A stretch of 64,000 nucleotides of DNA from Skeletonema tropicum. Lineage: Eukaryota > Bacillariophyta > Thalassiosirophyceae > Thalassiosirales > Thalassiosiraceae. The notes under the pieces are model-generated. The model saw nothing but the letters and a program-made list of their open reading frames with translations, was not told the DNA's origin and searched no databases. The stretch lies in the NCBI GenBank assembly GCA_037178625.1, contig CM074137.1, forward strand, positions 1,736,001 through 1,800,000, given 5' to 3'. Below, piece after piece: positions 43,434-54,568 of the stretch; positions within the stretch are counted from its first letter, which is position 1, and each line of letters begins with the position of its first letter. Position numbers and translations under genes: made by a program.

Positions 43434-44575
43434 GATATAATTCTAGATTTTACAGAGAGACAGTCACAATTGCTAGCAGTTCAGTCTTCCAACATGAACG
43501 GCACAACACAGTGAGGAGGGGGGGGTACACCGCCAGGACTCCCAGGTTGTGTTATCGCGCACGTCAGAGGGGGGGGATGAAATAATGATCAGTGCGGCAA
43601 AGTCCCTCAATTCTGACCTCGGCCTCTTTGTGAAAACATTCGGTTTCTAATCAGACACAATCACGTTAGTTGTCGAGGACTCCCAACTCACTATGTCAGC
43701 AAAATTTAATCCCCCCCAACGTCGATGCTAGCTATTATGATGCTTCTCTTGTATTATCAAAGTATTAATAATCACGGCAGTAGCCCGTCTGATGAAAAGG
43801 ACAGCAGAAAAAAAATGGTGAGATGAGGTGAAAAATACTATTACATAATTGGTAAAATCAATAATAATAGTTCCTCTGCTGCCGCCCCACTATTATTTCC
43901 TCTCTCGCTTTTTATTTTTATTAATACCATAATAATAATTATTAATACCATAATAATTACCCACCAATTCTGTTGCGGCCCCTCAAATTTATTGCCTGTC
44001 TGATGGTATGACTACAGTGTGGTGTAGTATTTGTATTAATGGGGGTGGTTGTGTGCTTGCCAAAACTCATGTAGCATCAGCATGATCAGTACATCATCGT
44101 AGTGCATGAGCTTCATGACATTGCAATCTATTGCAATCAAGAGGTGTAGACTTTGGCTGGTGCGGTGCCCAAGTACTTATGTGCGAGTGAAGGATGAGAA
44201 TGTGTAAAAAATGAGAATGTGTAAAAATGACATAAGTGGGGATCGCCTAATGGGAGTGTTTGCATGATGAGCACCTGGAAAATTTGAGCTCAGAACCTAT
44301 TTCAGCGGACGTTCTGAGAGGTAAGACATTTAAATCTGGTGTGACACAATTCTAGACTGAACCAATACCGGTTGATCAGAATTAAAAATTGTCAATCAGA
44401 ATTAACCTTTAACCATCAAAATAAATTCACCTCAATTAAGGTTAGTTCTGATTTCAGAATTAACTTCAGACATCAAAATTCAATTCTTTTTACAAACGAG
44501 TTCATTCTGATTTGTCACTACAAACCCTGACAAATCAGCATAAACTGCAAAATCAGAATAATCCCACTTCAGGGG
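43434..44575. repeat. Right arm of the Plavaka-like element
   Basis: Non-coding, 1.1 kb. The last 200 bp carry repeated ATCAGAATT/TCAGAATTAA units and the right terminus. A G-run (43517-43525, 43569-43575) and AT-rich ATAATAATTATTAATACC direct repeats (about 43925-43960) are also seen. Confidence 0.7.
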
Positions 44576-45643
44576 GTCTGTGCGCTGGAGGAGCCAGTAT
44601 CATTACTTTGCGTATCAATTCCCGGGTCATGGTGAACTCACGCAGCTGTTTCACAATGCTCGTCATAATGATGTCAAGGGACCGAAATTATGTTTGGACT
44701 TGCTCAACGATAAATGCATGTCCATTGAAGGTCGTTCCAACGATCTTGGTGCAGTGCATCGTCTGAAGAACTGCAACGTTGAGGATATCTCTCAGGCTTT
44801 AGGTGGTACTTTAGATGGATGCATTGTCTCCTGTTACACGACCCAGACTGAAATGGAGAGGGATATGCTTCTATCGCAAGATGCAAGTCCCGATCCACAG
44901 ATCTTTTCTATGTCACTTGAAGACTACCAGTTTCGACCTGACGGTTCCTTACCACCGGGCGTAAGTTTGAGAAGTGCACTTGGGGCTCAATGGAATGATG
45001 CCTGCAATACTTGCCAGAATCATCCACAGCTTAGTAAAGAGCTATCTGAAGCTCTCAAAATTATTGCTCAAAAAGGAAGAAAGCTAGATAGTGAGAAGAT
45101 GTCAAATGCTGAGAGGAACGGTAAAACAGTACCCATTGTAACTGGGAGGTACAATGGGTCTGCTCGAGTGTATAACACCAAAAATAATCCAATGTAATGT
45201 TACACTTTATCATCAATATTATATGTTGTGTCTCTGTCGCTTTCTCCGCACGTATCTGCTTGTCTTCCTCAGAGTCCCATCGATGACGATGATGGTAGCG
45301 CAGGTCCAGTGCAACCCCATCACTTTGGTTGGAAGCAAGCACTCCTGGTTATGCCAAGCTGGGGAAGATAGCAGCATGACCATAGAAGCAAGAGGCTGAA
45401 TAGGGCGGCAAAAGAGAGCTTCTTGTGCCTTCAGGGATTGTTGACAACAGCTCAGAGTTGCCCATTAAGGCTGGTTTCATTGCAGAAGCAAAAGGGCGTC
45501 CTAAAATGAATGCATTCCATGACTTCATGCCGGTGCCTAAGGCGGACGGCGCGGTCACAATCCCGCTTGGCGTAATTCCAATCCAGCCGAGGTGGATGCC
45601 ATGCAAATTTGGTATCATCCCAATCAATCAACTAATACTGTAG

Positions 45644-46053
45644 GAGATAAAGAAAGATATATTATTAGTGATATAATAACAATAATAAAATTAACAATAA
45701 TAACAAATGAATGAATTTACCTGATGCACAGTCTTTGACACAAACACGCACATAATTATCCAACACCGCAACTTTATTATAACATTATTTCAATTGGAAA
45801 GAAGGAAATTATAGGATCGGTAGTGGCAAATATATACACCTCTCTTTAGAGGCACAACACAGGAACTGTGATGGGCACTGGCCTCTCGACCGCACCTGTA
45901 TATAGCGCATAAATCCATGTAACAAATTGGGTTGGCAAATATATACACCTCTCTTTAGAGGCACAACACAGGAACTGTGATCGGAATCATGATTCTGAAT
46001 GGAATCAAGAAGGGAGGTCACAGACCTGAAAACAGAGGGTGATTCCATCTGGA
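45644..46053. repeat. 49-bp direct repeat, period 109, in the MULE 3' region
   Basis: Bases 45824-45872 and 45933-45981 are identical as far as I can read (TGGCAAATATATACACCTCT.. to ..GGAACTGTGAT). Each holds a small hairpin CTCTTTAGAG. No gene is present. Confidence 0.7.
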
Positions 46054-46877
46054 CCTCTGAAGTGGGATAATGCCTTTATGGGTTTTTGTATCTTGCTCAT
46101 CAGAATTCTTGTCAACTTCAAATTCTGATATTATTCCGATGTCAAAGAATAAGAATTTCTAGTATCAAAATCTTTAATTTCTTGCATTGGTAAGAAAAGG
46201 CCGAGTGTCAAAATAAATATGTCGCACATCAGACACAAATTCTAAACATCAAAATAAACATATCATGCATCAGAATTAAAATTTTGTAAATCAGAATTTT
46301 GTGACTGATTCCAGAATTTAAATTTTGACACACTTATTTTGTCACAATTTGATTCTGATCCCGATCAAATTTATAAGCATATTTTAGGATTTGTAATTCA
46401 AGCATCGAAGTATTTATTGTGGTGAATCAAATCAAATAACACAAACATGATTTATTACATTAAATTCAATATGCAATGATGATTCAACCACTGATAACTC
46501 TGCTCATACTCCGCTCATATCTGGCACTTCAAGTGTACCCATTCCCACAAGAGCATCTGCCACTATGAACTCGAACTTGTCTTCATCTGTAGCAGCAATG
46601 CTATCTTCATCATCATCACCCAAATCTAGTTTGAAATACTGAGGAACCCAGCAATTATCGCTGAACTGCTTCATGTTGGAGATGAAGTCATCCCATGTCT
46701 CTTTGCAAACCTGCCATGCTTTCTCATCTTTCATAAGCTTGTCAAAAGATTCTTGGAGGGCTTTAAAGTGACGAATCCCTTCCTTGGTCCAACCCGACTG
46801 GAGGTATTTGTTCTTGACATTAGCACCCTTTGAATACTTCAACTTGGGCCCGGCAGATGATCTCTTCTTCTTCCTCT
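46054..46877 (-). pseudogene. Plavaka-like end fragment with the 3' part of the accessory gene
   Basis: Matches 35188-36011 almost perfectly in the same orientation (offset 10,866), then breaks off inside the codons for the KRKKKRSS region. It keeps one terminus (CCTCTGAAGTGGG) and 112 codons of the accessory gene. ATCATGATTCTGAA occurs just outside the right break (46878) and also at about 45985, upstream of the left end. Confidence 0.85.
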
Positions 46878-47598
46878 ATCATGATTCTGAAGGCTAGTTC
46901 TATGAAATGAAATAAATGTGGTAAAAATAAAGTTTAGGGTTGACTCTGAGAATATCGTCATATGTTTACATGGAATGGACTCACCTTTAAAGGTTTAAAG
47001 TAGGGCAAGGGGTACAACAACTCCACTTACATGAGCAGACAGTCTTCCGTCAATTGTTGCTTGACCTTAACAAACATCCTTGCACGGAACAGAACACTGA
47101 GCCACCCGATGTTAATTGAATTGAAGCATAAAGCTGTTAAAGGAACCGTCAACTTCATCCTAGGGAAGCAGGTGGAGTATATTGTAGAAAATTCTTCCGT
47201 CCATTGCAGTGATGTGCAACACACACAATCATCATAGAATGAAGAGCAACCAAACATGGATGTAGCTATAGCTTTCCACAAGGTTCCCACCCATTACGAT
47301 GAAAATGAGCATAGATCACCACCTTCAATTGACGACCAAGATCATGCTGATAAACAACCGAAATGCCACCGTCTAGAAGAGGTTCCTGTGTGTGCGGGAT
47401 TGTTTCCGGATTCGATGAGTAACGACTTTTTTGGATGGTAAATGAAATAGACACATAACATTGTTATTTACCCGAATTTTCCTACGCTACGGGCGGCATA
47501 TGTTGATTGTGTTTGTGATGAATAGAGGAGGTGTTGACCTTGCTTCATGCTGGTTGCTGTTTGATGAAAGCAGCAATTATGTTGTGTGGCGTCGCGAC
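46878..47598. other. MULE right interior, no gene identified
   Basis: Short open frames near 47031-47237 and 47256-47441 are not convincing. They may be remnants. Confidence 0.4.
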
Positions 47599-47660
47599 AT
47601 GGTCGACGCACCTGCAGTTGATTTTGAACGATGCGTGCGTGCGGTGGTGATGGCGGTTGC
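47599..47660 (-). repeat. MULE right inverted repeat
   Basis: Imperfect complement of 32141-32194, with extra GCGT units. Two loosely repeated ~45-bp units follow at 47670-47765 (GTGTACGAGGGAGAGTGGAA and GTGTACAAGGGAGGGTTCAA). Confidence 0.6.
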
Positions 47661-48782
47661 ATTCGGGAACCTTCAAATTTGCCAGTGGTAGTGTGTACGA
47701 GGGAGAGTGGAAGGATGACAATCCCTGCCAACTTGCAAATGGTGAAGTGTACAAGGGAGGGTTCAAGGGTGACCGTCCTTCCTAAAAAAACATATTCTCA
47801 GTATAAAGTCTCTAGAAAGCTATTAATTAATCTTCTAAACTGAATACCACGACCTTGTCTCCCTTCGTCCAAAGCCTTGGCACTGATTTGTTAGGGGGGT
47901 TGATAATAAGTTCTTCGGCATCGACATAGTCAAGATCGGCTGGCTTGTACCCTATCACAACCTCTCGATACTGCCGTGCCTTCAGTGCAACGTCCCAGAA
48001 TGACATGGTGTCCTCCTTATCCAGATCCACAAACTTTTCCACCGGCCTGATGTATGTCTCACTTCCCTCCGCACTAAAGAGTTCCGATAGCACAACATTT
48101 ATGTCTTTTCCTCCGCAACTTGGGCCATGACCGAGGATACAATTTGATTTGATAATACATAACCCTTGCAGTTTGCAACTTTAAACAAACTCTTCGTTCG
48201 GGAGTCGAGGATTTCACTAACTGGGACACACGGTGGTTTGATCAACTCAGGATTAATCGCGAACTTCTTCTTCTTCACTTGGTATATCTTGTCAATCATG
48301 TCTTGGATGATCAACACAGCAGCCAATGATCGACTGTCACTCGAGGTACTGCCCTTTTCTCCACTCTTCATTGCCGTCTCATCAGAAAGAATTAGGATGC
48401 TATCGAATTGATCTAAAGTGACCTTTTCACCAGTGTACTCGCCTTGGGCATTAGTATCCCAGATCCTTTTCAAATCACGTCGTATTATGTGATCTCCTAC
48501 AACATTCTTCATTTTGAGGTTGTTGAGTTTGAGCTTGGCCTTGTTTCCTCCGTCGAGAAGGCGCTCCTCCCTCAAACACGCCGGAATTTTGTTCAGTAAC
48601 CACAACTCAGACCCCTCTGGTACGAACTCGTCAAGTTGAGAAATAAGATCGCTCATATCGCGTCGCCAGCCGCAAAACAAAACCTTTTCTGGTGGCCGAA
48701 TTGCTTCATAATCAGGAAGACATTCCTCTTCATCTTCACATTCACCTGCGGTCAGTGGATATGTTCCATCATTTGGTTCATA

Positions 48783-49027
48783 TGACACAGGAAATGATAT
48801 TTCGTGTATTTACGGATTCTTACAGTTATGGTATGTTAGGGGTAACATACGGTCTATGTAGATAGAGATTGCGTTAGGAGCGATTCCATCGTTCTTCTCA
48901 CAATAAAGGAAAGAAAAATAAACATAAAGACGTCGTTTGTCGACAACGTGCTGTCTTCTCCGTAGAAGAACACAACCTGCTATTACTACGCAACTCTCTT
49001 GTCCTGTATCATCTACAGTGATTTAGA
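48783..49027 (+). repeat. Copia copy 1, 5' LTR
   Basis: Begins TGACACAGGAAATG and ends GTGATTTAGA. It does not follow the usual TG..CA rule at its 3' end. Confidence 0.95.
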
Positions 49028-49045
49028 GATTAACAGGTATCGTTT
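49028..49045 (+). promoter_or_regulatory. Likely tRNA primer-binding site of Copia
   Basis: GATTAACAGGTATCG follows the LTR directly. The GAGATTA.CAG core recurs right after the other LTR ends at 58095 and 59617, as expected for a shared primer site. The priming tRNA was not identified. Confidence 0.5.
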
Positions 49046-49307
49046 GTTCTGTCTTTCAACCAATTTGGCTGATTTACTGAGCACCGGTACTTCATCGAGT
49101 AAGCAAAGTGAGCAACGCTGTTCCTTTCTACTCGTCTGTTATTGTCGTCGCCAACCCGGACGACCGGGAGTTTGGAAAAAGATCTACCCATCTAGTCAAC
49201 TATATGAGTAGATAGAGCTTCACGAGTGAGCCATTAAACCGGCCACAGACCTGTCGCGGACGTGAATCCACCCTAGAGGAACGATCCTCAACTGTAACTT
49301 ATCAACT

Positions 49308-52300
49308 ATGAGGGTTCTAATCACTAACGTAGTGTTATTGCTGCTCTTGTTGACAGTTCAAAACCTAGTTGCAGTCTCATCATCATCATCCCCCGTCCTA
49401 CCTGTCGTCGAATTAGATACAACGATGTCGTCTTATTCACCGAACAAGGAGATCCTACGGAAGAGATTTATTCACCTCAAGAATGAGTGGTTTCAACGCC
49501 ACACTTACATTCTCAGCGTCTTCTTAAGCGAAGGTATCAAGAGTTGGTACGATTACGTCGCTTTCATTGAGAATCTGGACGAAATTAATTCTGTTAAGAA
49601 TCGGAACGACTCATATCAAGATGACGATGATGAGAATTATGGTGGTGATGCCAGTGCCATCAGCTACTTCTGGAAGAAACGGATGATCCATGCCTTATTG
49701 TATGTCAATGAATTGCAAATCGAGCATGGACCACTCAATTCTGGATTGGTGGATATTCAAAGTCATGGTTACATTGAATTCTGCAACTATTGCGATGCCA
49801 ACCCCCCATTCCAATCCTTTTCGAACAGCCTTGCACGCGAACACGCTGTCAAGTTCAGGCTACTTGAACTCGAAGAGCGCAAGGCACATGCAGAGGTTCT
49901 TTCCGCGGAGGCTGAAGCAGACATATTGCGAGATAGGGCCTATGGCGGTAGCAGTGTGATGACAGATCCTGATCGTGAAGGAACAATTTCGAAGGCATCT
50001 GGTTCTCGGCATTCGCTCAAAGACAACTCCAGATTCCTTGGTACGATCGATGGTGGGGATAACCTTAGTTTGGATGGGGATAACCTCAGCTTGGGCAGCA
50101 ATTCAGTGGATAATCACCCAACCACTATGGGTAATCTTTCTTCTGGCTTCACCGGCATTCCATTTGGTCCGCTGAATTTTGGATCTACCAGCGGTTCGCA
50201 TTCACACCACTCACAACGCTCCTCTGGTTTGCATGGGCAGTCTCATCACAGCCCCTCCTCTTCGTCTTCATCACACAAGAAGAAGAAGAAGAAGAAGCCC
50301 TATGGTGGCGGTGGTGGTGGTGGTGGTGGTGGAAGCAGCAGCAGCAGCCGCGGCAGCAACAGTGGAAGCAGTATTCCGTCCCAAATCAGTGCTAGTGGAT
50401 CCAGCGGGTCTGGGGGAGGTAACGGTCGCTATGCTGGAGTCTACAAGAAGTCCGATCCTAGAGTTAGATTGAAGTTTGATTATCATGATGTCATGTCTGC
50501 CAATGGTGAAGTTGTCAGTCTACTTGTACCGTCAGTCCAGGATTCGTCTCCCGTTCCCTACAATATTGCATGTACTGGCTCCAAAGTTCTTGATAATTGG
50601 CAAAACACTCACGAGACTAGCCCTACTGATGGCGACGGTGTTTCCGAGATGTCTGCAGATGGGGAGGCTATTCGCTACCATGTTCATTCCACTGAGGTTT
50701 CTCATGATGAAGATAGCTCTGAGGCCCTCTCTGATGACACGTCCACTGATGATGACTTCCGTGAGCCAGATGCAGGTGATGACAATGCCACTTACCGTGT
50801 GTCAAGGAGTAAGCATCACACTAGGAAGGGTGATCTTGCAGACAGAGGCGCTAATGGAGGTGTCCAAGGTGATAGTCTTCGCGTTATCAACGTGATTCCC
50901 TATCTCCACGTTGATCTTTCCGGCCTCGACAACCATACCTTGGCTAAGACGCCGATTGGCACTTGCGGTGGTGTTGTTTTGACTCAGCGAGGTCCTGTTA
51001 TTGCGGTCTTTCATCGGTACGCTCTATTGGGGAGAGGACGCAGTATTCACTCGAGCATCCCACTTGAAGCTTATGGGAATACAGTCGATGATAGATCTAT
51101 TGCTTTTGGTGGTGGACAGTGCATTGAGACTGAGGACGGTTACCGCATTCCTTTGGATATTCAAGATGGCCTTGCCTATCTCAACATCCGTCCATTCACC
51201 AACGATGAACTCGAGCATTTGCCACAAGTTGTCATGACTGCTGACACGGCTTGGAGACCTACAGTTCACGACTCTGTCATCTCTGACGATCCTACTTGGT
51301 ATGAGCGTCAACCTAACGAGCCTCTTCCCAACGCTGAGAACTTCAATGCTGTTGGCGAGTTTCTTCACCGCGATGCGAATGTCACCGCATCCTCCCATCA
51401 CTCCGATCCAGAATCTCCATTCCCCTTCTATGAAGCTCCATCTGCCTCTGATCTCATCTCCGTCGAGGAAGATATTATTCCCTCAGTCAACGTCAACGAA
51501 CATTTTGGATTTCCATCTATGATTCCTGGACTCCTACGTGATGTCGAGAAATATGGGGAGCTTCTTACTGGGCAGGTGGTTGGTGTACATGAGACTCGTG
51601 CGCACGCTCGTGATTATGATGTTCTTCGTCCATTCTTCCTCAATGCACCCCGTGAGGTTGTTGTGCACACAATGCGGTCTACTACCCAGTGGTATAATTC
51701 CATCCCGCAAGCTAGTCGTCTTTATGACATGCGCAAGGCTCATTTTCCTGCTTGCAACATCTTTCGCCGCCACGAGGCTGTCGGTACAGACACGGTCTTC
51801 TTTGATATTGAAGCATGGGGAGGGTATCGCTGCTGTCAATTCTATATAGGTCGACGTAGCTACTACATGTCTGCTCATGGGATGCTTACGGATGGTCAAT
51901 TTGCTGGGAGCCTTGAGGATGAAATTCGGTACCGTGGAGCAATGGATCTGCTCATCCCTGACAGGGCTAAGGCTGAAATTAGTGCAAGGGTCAGGGAACT
52001 TCTTCGTGCCTTCCAGATTAAAGACTGGCAGTCCGAACCGCATCATCAAAATCAAAATATTGCAGAGCGGTACATCCAAGAACTTAAGAAGTATTGCAAT
52101 TGGGTCCTGAATACCTCCGGTGCTCCTCCAGAATCCATCTTTTTCATCATCAAGTATGCTATGTTCATCCACAATCGCACGGCGAGGGAAAACTTGGGTT
52201 GGAGGACTCCTCATGAAGCCTTGACTGGGCAAACGCCTGACATTAGCATGCTTCTTTGCTTTCGTTTCTGGCAGGTGGTGTATATCAAGAACTACAGAGA

Positions 52301-54479
52301 CATGGGAACTGGTTTTCCTTCGGAATCTAACGAGATCCTTTGCCATTTCTTGGGATACTCTGAGACCGTTGGTCACAGTATGACGTTCATGGTATACAAC
52401 CCCGAGACCCATTCCATCCTTTATCGGTCGAGCATTCGAGCGGAGAACGAGAATGATATCAAGAAATCACCTATCCCACCTCATAACAATCCAGATCAGC
52501 GAGATACTCATCAGCAATGGCATGATGCCTTCCCAACTATTGAGGAGTTTGTGCCTTCTCCCGAGGATGCAACTGAGCCAGCAACAGTTCGTCCAGAAGT
52601 TCCAACAACTGCCACAAATCGTGATGGAACACCACTTCGTCGTAGTCCAAGATGGCGAGTCCAGTCCACCGACAAGGAAGCAACCTCTACTTCTTCCAAT
52701 ACTACTCCACGCAGCCGTAGCCGCAGCCGTAATCGCAAGAAGAGTGATGAAGATGGGGGAGCAACCGCTGGGAAACCCAATCAGAACCAACCATCAGCTA
52801 AGCCATCCAACTTGAACCAGCTGAAATCTGATGAACTTGTGGGGAGGACTGTCCTTTTGAAAACTCGCGACGATGGGCAACGTTTCAGAGCTGAAATAGT
52901 CGGTATTCTTGAGGATTTCGAGGGGCAACGAGATAGCAACCCTGAGCTGATCAAATTCAAATGCCGTGTTGGGGATGCAAAGGTTGATGAGATTGTTGAT
53001 TACAACGATATGCTGGGACTCATTGAGGAGCAAGTACAGAATGAGGATGGTACTTGGAGATTTAGGCAGATCAAGGGGCATACGAAGCCATGTAGGCGCA
53101 GTGATAAGCCCAAGATTCTGATCGAGTGGGAATCTGGGGAGGTGACGTTGGAACCTGTCTACAATATTGCAATCAAGGATAGATGGATTGTTGCTGAGTA
53201 CGCCAGAGACAACAACCTTGTTGAGGAGTGGGATGAAATATGGCCAAGCTTGAGACTGCGCAACGCTGCCAAGAATGCGAAGAAACTAATTCGTATGATC
53301 AATGCCGCAAAGCGACTCTCCCACAAGTCAGCTCCTGTCTACATGTACGGGCATCGAGTTCCCCGCAATCACGATGAAGCTATGGAGTTGGATAGGATCA
53401 ACAAGAACAACAAGTGGCTTAAGAGTGAAGAATTGGAGAAGGAGCAGCTGTTCCAGTACAAGACGTTCAAGGACTATGGCCATAGATCAAAGGGTAGACC
53501 TCCTGAAGGATACAAGAGAATCACTCTTCATTTTGTGTATGCGGTGAAGCATGACGGTCGATACAAGTCCCGAGTTGTTGCTGGAGGCCATCTCACCGAT
53601 ACACCCGTTGAAAGTGTCTACTCTGGTGTTGTTTCTCTCCGTGGGATTCGTTTCGTCATCTTTCTTGCAGAGCTAAATGGGCTACAAGTCTATCAGACGG
53701 ATGTGGGAAATGCGTATCTCGAAGCATACACCAAGGAGAAGGTCTATGTTATTGCCGGTCCCGAATTCCAGAATCTTGAGGGGCATATCCTTGTTATTGT
53801 TAAGGCACTCTACGGACTCAAGAGTTCAGGTTTACGCTGGTATGAACGTTTTGCTGACGTCCTGAGAGAGATGGGTTTCGTTCAGTGTCCCGCAGAACCT
53901 GAGATTTGGATGCGAGCGCATCGCAAGGATGGTTCTATTATTTGGCCCAGTGACAACAAGGATGAAGGTGGCAATGGTTCTTCCGCTAGCTCCACAAGAC
54001 CTTCAACTACCTCCAAGTACCCAGTTCCCACCAATGATGGTTCGTATTACGAGTACATTGCGACTTACGTGGATGACTTGACTATCGCATCTAGGGACGC
54101 GATGAAGATTACGGAAACGCTAGAAAAGAAGAACAAGTTCAAATTGAAAGGAACCGAGCCTCTCAAATTCCTGCTTGGATGTGACTACTTCCGTGATGAA
54201 GATGGTGTTCTGTGTCAAGCTCCCAAGAAATACATCGAGAAGATGTCAGAGTCATATGAGCGTTTCTTTGGGGAGAAGCCGCCGCGTAAGGCATCATCAC
54301 CGCTGGAGAAGGGAGATCATCCTGAACTCGACGATTCAGATTTCCTGGATGAAAATGAGACGAGGATCTATCAGTCCATGATTGGCTCCGCTCAATGGGT
54401 AGTTTCTATCGGTCGTTTCAATGGGGAACACAATCCATCCGATGTATTGAGCAAGCACTGGGGATATCAAGTCGTATGA
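49308..54479 (+). CDS. Copia gag-pol polyprotein with damaged protease motif and deleted RNase H
   Basis: The frame is open for 1,723 codons. ATG 49308 gives a signal-like LLLLLLTVQNLVAV start, but ATG 49425 (MSSYSPNKE) aligns with the Gag start of the relative at 58495 and is preferred. Gag is followed by a Lys/Gly/Ser low-complexity stretch (50276-50360). Next is the protease region, where the D-[ST]-G-A site reads DRGA (50841-50852). The integrase has LIPDRAKAEIS and NQNIAERYIQ. The reverse transcriptase has YQTDVGNAYLEAYTKE, KALYGLKSSG and YVDD (54066-54077). After GSAQWVVSIGRF (54421) the frame jumps to NGEHNPSDVLSKHWGY, the very end of RNase H, so nearly the whole RNase H domain is deleted in frame. 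The enzymes would copy and integrate the element, but this copy probably cannot do so alone. Confidence 0.9.
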   Translation: MRVLITNVVLLLLLLTVQNLVAVSSSSSPVLPVVELDTTMSSYSPNKEILRKRFIHLKNEWFQRHTYILSVFLSEGIKSWYDYVAFIENLDEINSVKNRNDSYQDDDDENYGGDASAISYFWKKRMIHALLYVNELQIEHGPLNSGLVDIQSHGYIEFCNYCDANPPFQSFSNSLAREHAVKFRLLELEERKAHAEVLSAEAEADILRDRAYGGSSVMTDPDREGTISKASGSRHSLKDNSRFLGTIDGGDNLSLDGDNLSLGSNSVDNHPTTMGNLSSGFTGIPFGPLNFGSTSGSHSHHSQRSSGLHGQSHHSPSSSSSSHKKKKKKKPYGGGGGGGGGGSSSSSRGSNSGSSIPSQISASGSSGSGGGNGRYAGVYKKSDPRVRLKFDYHDVMSANGEVVSLLVPSVQDSSPVPYNIACTGSKVLDNWQNTHETSPTDGDGVSEMSADGEAIRYHVHSTEVSHDEDSSEALSDDTSTDDDFREPDAGDDNATYRVSRSKHHTRKGDLADRGANGGVQGDSLRVINVIPYLHVDLSGLDNHTLAKTPIGTCGGVVLTQRGPVIAVFHRYALLGRGRSIHSSIPLEAYGNTVDDRSIAFGGGQCIETEDGYRIPLDIQDGLAYLNIRPFTNDELEHLPQVVMTADTAWRPTVHDSVISDDPTWYERQPNEPLPNAENFNAVGEFLHRDANVTASSHHSDPESPFPFYEAPSASDLISVEEDIIPSVNVNEHFGFPSMIPGLLRDVEKYGELLTGQVVGVHETRAHARDYDVLRPFFLNAPREVVVHTMRSTTQWYNSIPQASRLYDMRKAHFPACNIFRRHEAVGTDTVFFDIEAWGGYRCCQFYIGRRSYYMSAHGMLTDGQFAGSLEDEIRYRGAMDLLIPDRAKAEISARVRELLRAFQIKDWQSEPHHQNQNIAERYIQELKKYCNWVLNTSGAPPESIFFIIKYAMFIHNRTARENLGWRTPHEALTGQTPDISMLLCFRFWQVVYIKNYRDMGTGFPSESNEILCHFLGYSETVGHSMTFMVYNPETHSILYRSSIRAENENDIKKSPIPPHNNPDQRDTHQQWHDAFPTIEEFVPSPEDATEPATVRPEVPTTATNRDGTPLRRSPRWRVQSTDKEATSTSSNTTPRSRSRSRNRKKSDEDGGATAGKPNQNQPSAKPSNLNQLKSDELVGRTVLLKTRDDGQRFRAEIVGILEDFEGQRDSNPELIKFKCRVGDAKVDEIVDYNDMLGLIEEQVQNEDGTWRFRQIKGHTKPCRRSDKPKILIEWESGEVTLEPVYNIAIKDRWIVAEYARDNNLVEEWDEIWPSLRLRNAAKNAKKLIRMINAAKRLSHKSAPVYMYGHRVPRNHDEAMELDRINKNNKWLKSEELEKEQLFQYKTFKDYGHRSKGRPPEGYKRITLHFVYAVKHDGRYKSRVVAGGHLTDTPVESVYSGVVSLRGIRFVIFLAELNGLQVYQTDVGNAYLEAYTKEKVYVIAGPEFQNLEGHILVIVKALYGLKSSGLRWYERFADVLREMGFVQCPAEPEIWMRAHRKDGSIIWPSDNKDEGGNGSSASSTRPSTTSKYPVPTNDGSYYEYIATYVDDLTIASRDAMKITETLEKKNKFKLKGTEPLKFLLGCDYFRDEDGVLCQAPKKYIEKMSESYERFFGEKPPRKASSPLEKGDHPELDDSDFLDENETRIYQSMIGSAQWVVSIGRFNGEHNPSDVLSKHWGYQVV

Positions 54480-54568
54480 CCACTATTGCGACCACTTTTA
54501 TTTTGGAAAGGCGACACAATGGATATTATCAGAGAAAAGAAAAAGAAAACTGTCGAATCGTAGGGGAG

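Larger units (their letters stand above)
35188..44575. mobile_element. Complete Plavaka/CACTA-like DNA transposon (9,388 bp)
   Basis: The ends are CCTCTGAAGTGGGATAAT (left) and, complemented, CCCCTGAAGTGGGATTAT (right). Both arms hold repeated ATCAGAATT subterminal units, as in CACTA-type transposons. It encodes an accessory gene, a divergent transposase and a Ulp1-like gene. The 2-bp GT duplication fits the 2-3 bp expected for this superfamily. All three genes are open, so it may be autonomous. Confidence 0.85.
32447..45643 (+). pseudogene. MULE transposase with SWIM finger, split by a transposon and carrying a TGA
   Basis: Exons 32447-33809, 33909-34578 and 34676-35187 join in frame (donors GTAAG, acceptors CAG and CAAG). 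The gene then resumes at 44578 beyond a 9.4-kb insertion, and removing the insertion plus one GT gives HTDVSVRWRSQYHYF in frame. The first exon is acidic at its start and has a Cys/His-rich CAGHCYHCRH segment. Exon 2 carries the DDE core (SVDVTSHSNDKKFHLLTF, RWVF, CAWHLIKQGCDRDC). The SWIM finger is CSCS-stop-CYFQQVGIPCPH, with TGA at 35088-35090 in the middle. The C-terminal exons end with an AT-hook-like KGRPK (about 45508). The exact last splice (donor near 45194, acceptor near 45272) and frame are unsure. Insertion and stop make this copy non-functional. Confidence 0.8.
32141..47660 (+). mobile_element. MULE (Mutator-like element) with nested insertions
   Basis: Inverted repeats 32141-32194 and 47599-47660 share GCAACCGCC, then TCAACTGCAGGTGCGTCGAC-like sequence with small gaps. 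Between them lies a SWIM-type MULE transposase on the plus strand, split by a complete Plavaka-like element, plus another Plavaka fragment. The repeats may be subterminal, because I could not find the outer ends or the 8-11 bp target duplication. Without the insertions the element would be about 5.3 kb. Confidence 0.65.

Noticed and set aside
51534..52412. 292-codon minus-strand frame inside Copia (and its twin in copy 2)
   Set aside because: Antisense shadow of the integrase region, which is clearly coding on the plus strand.
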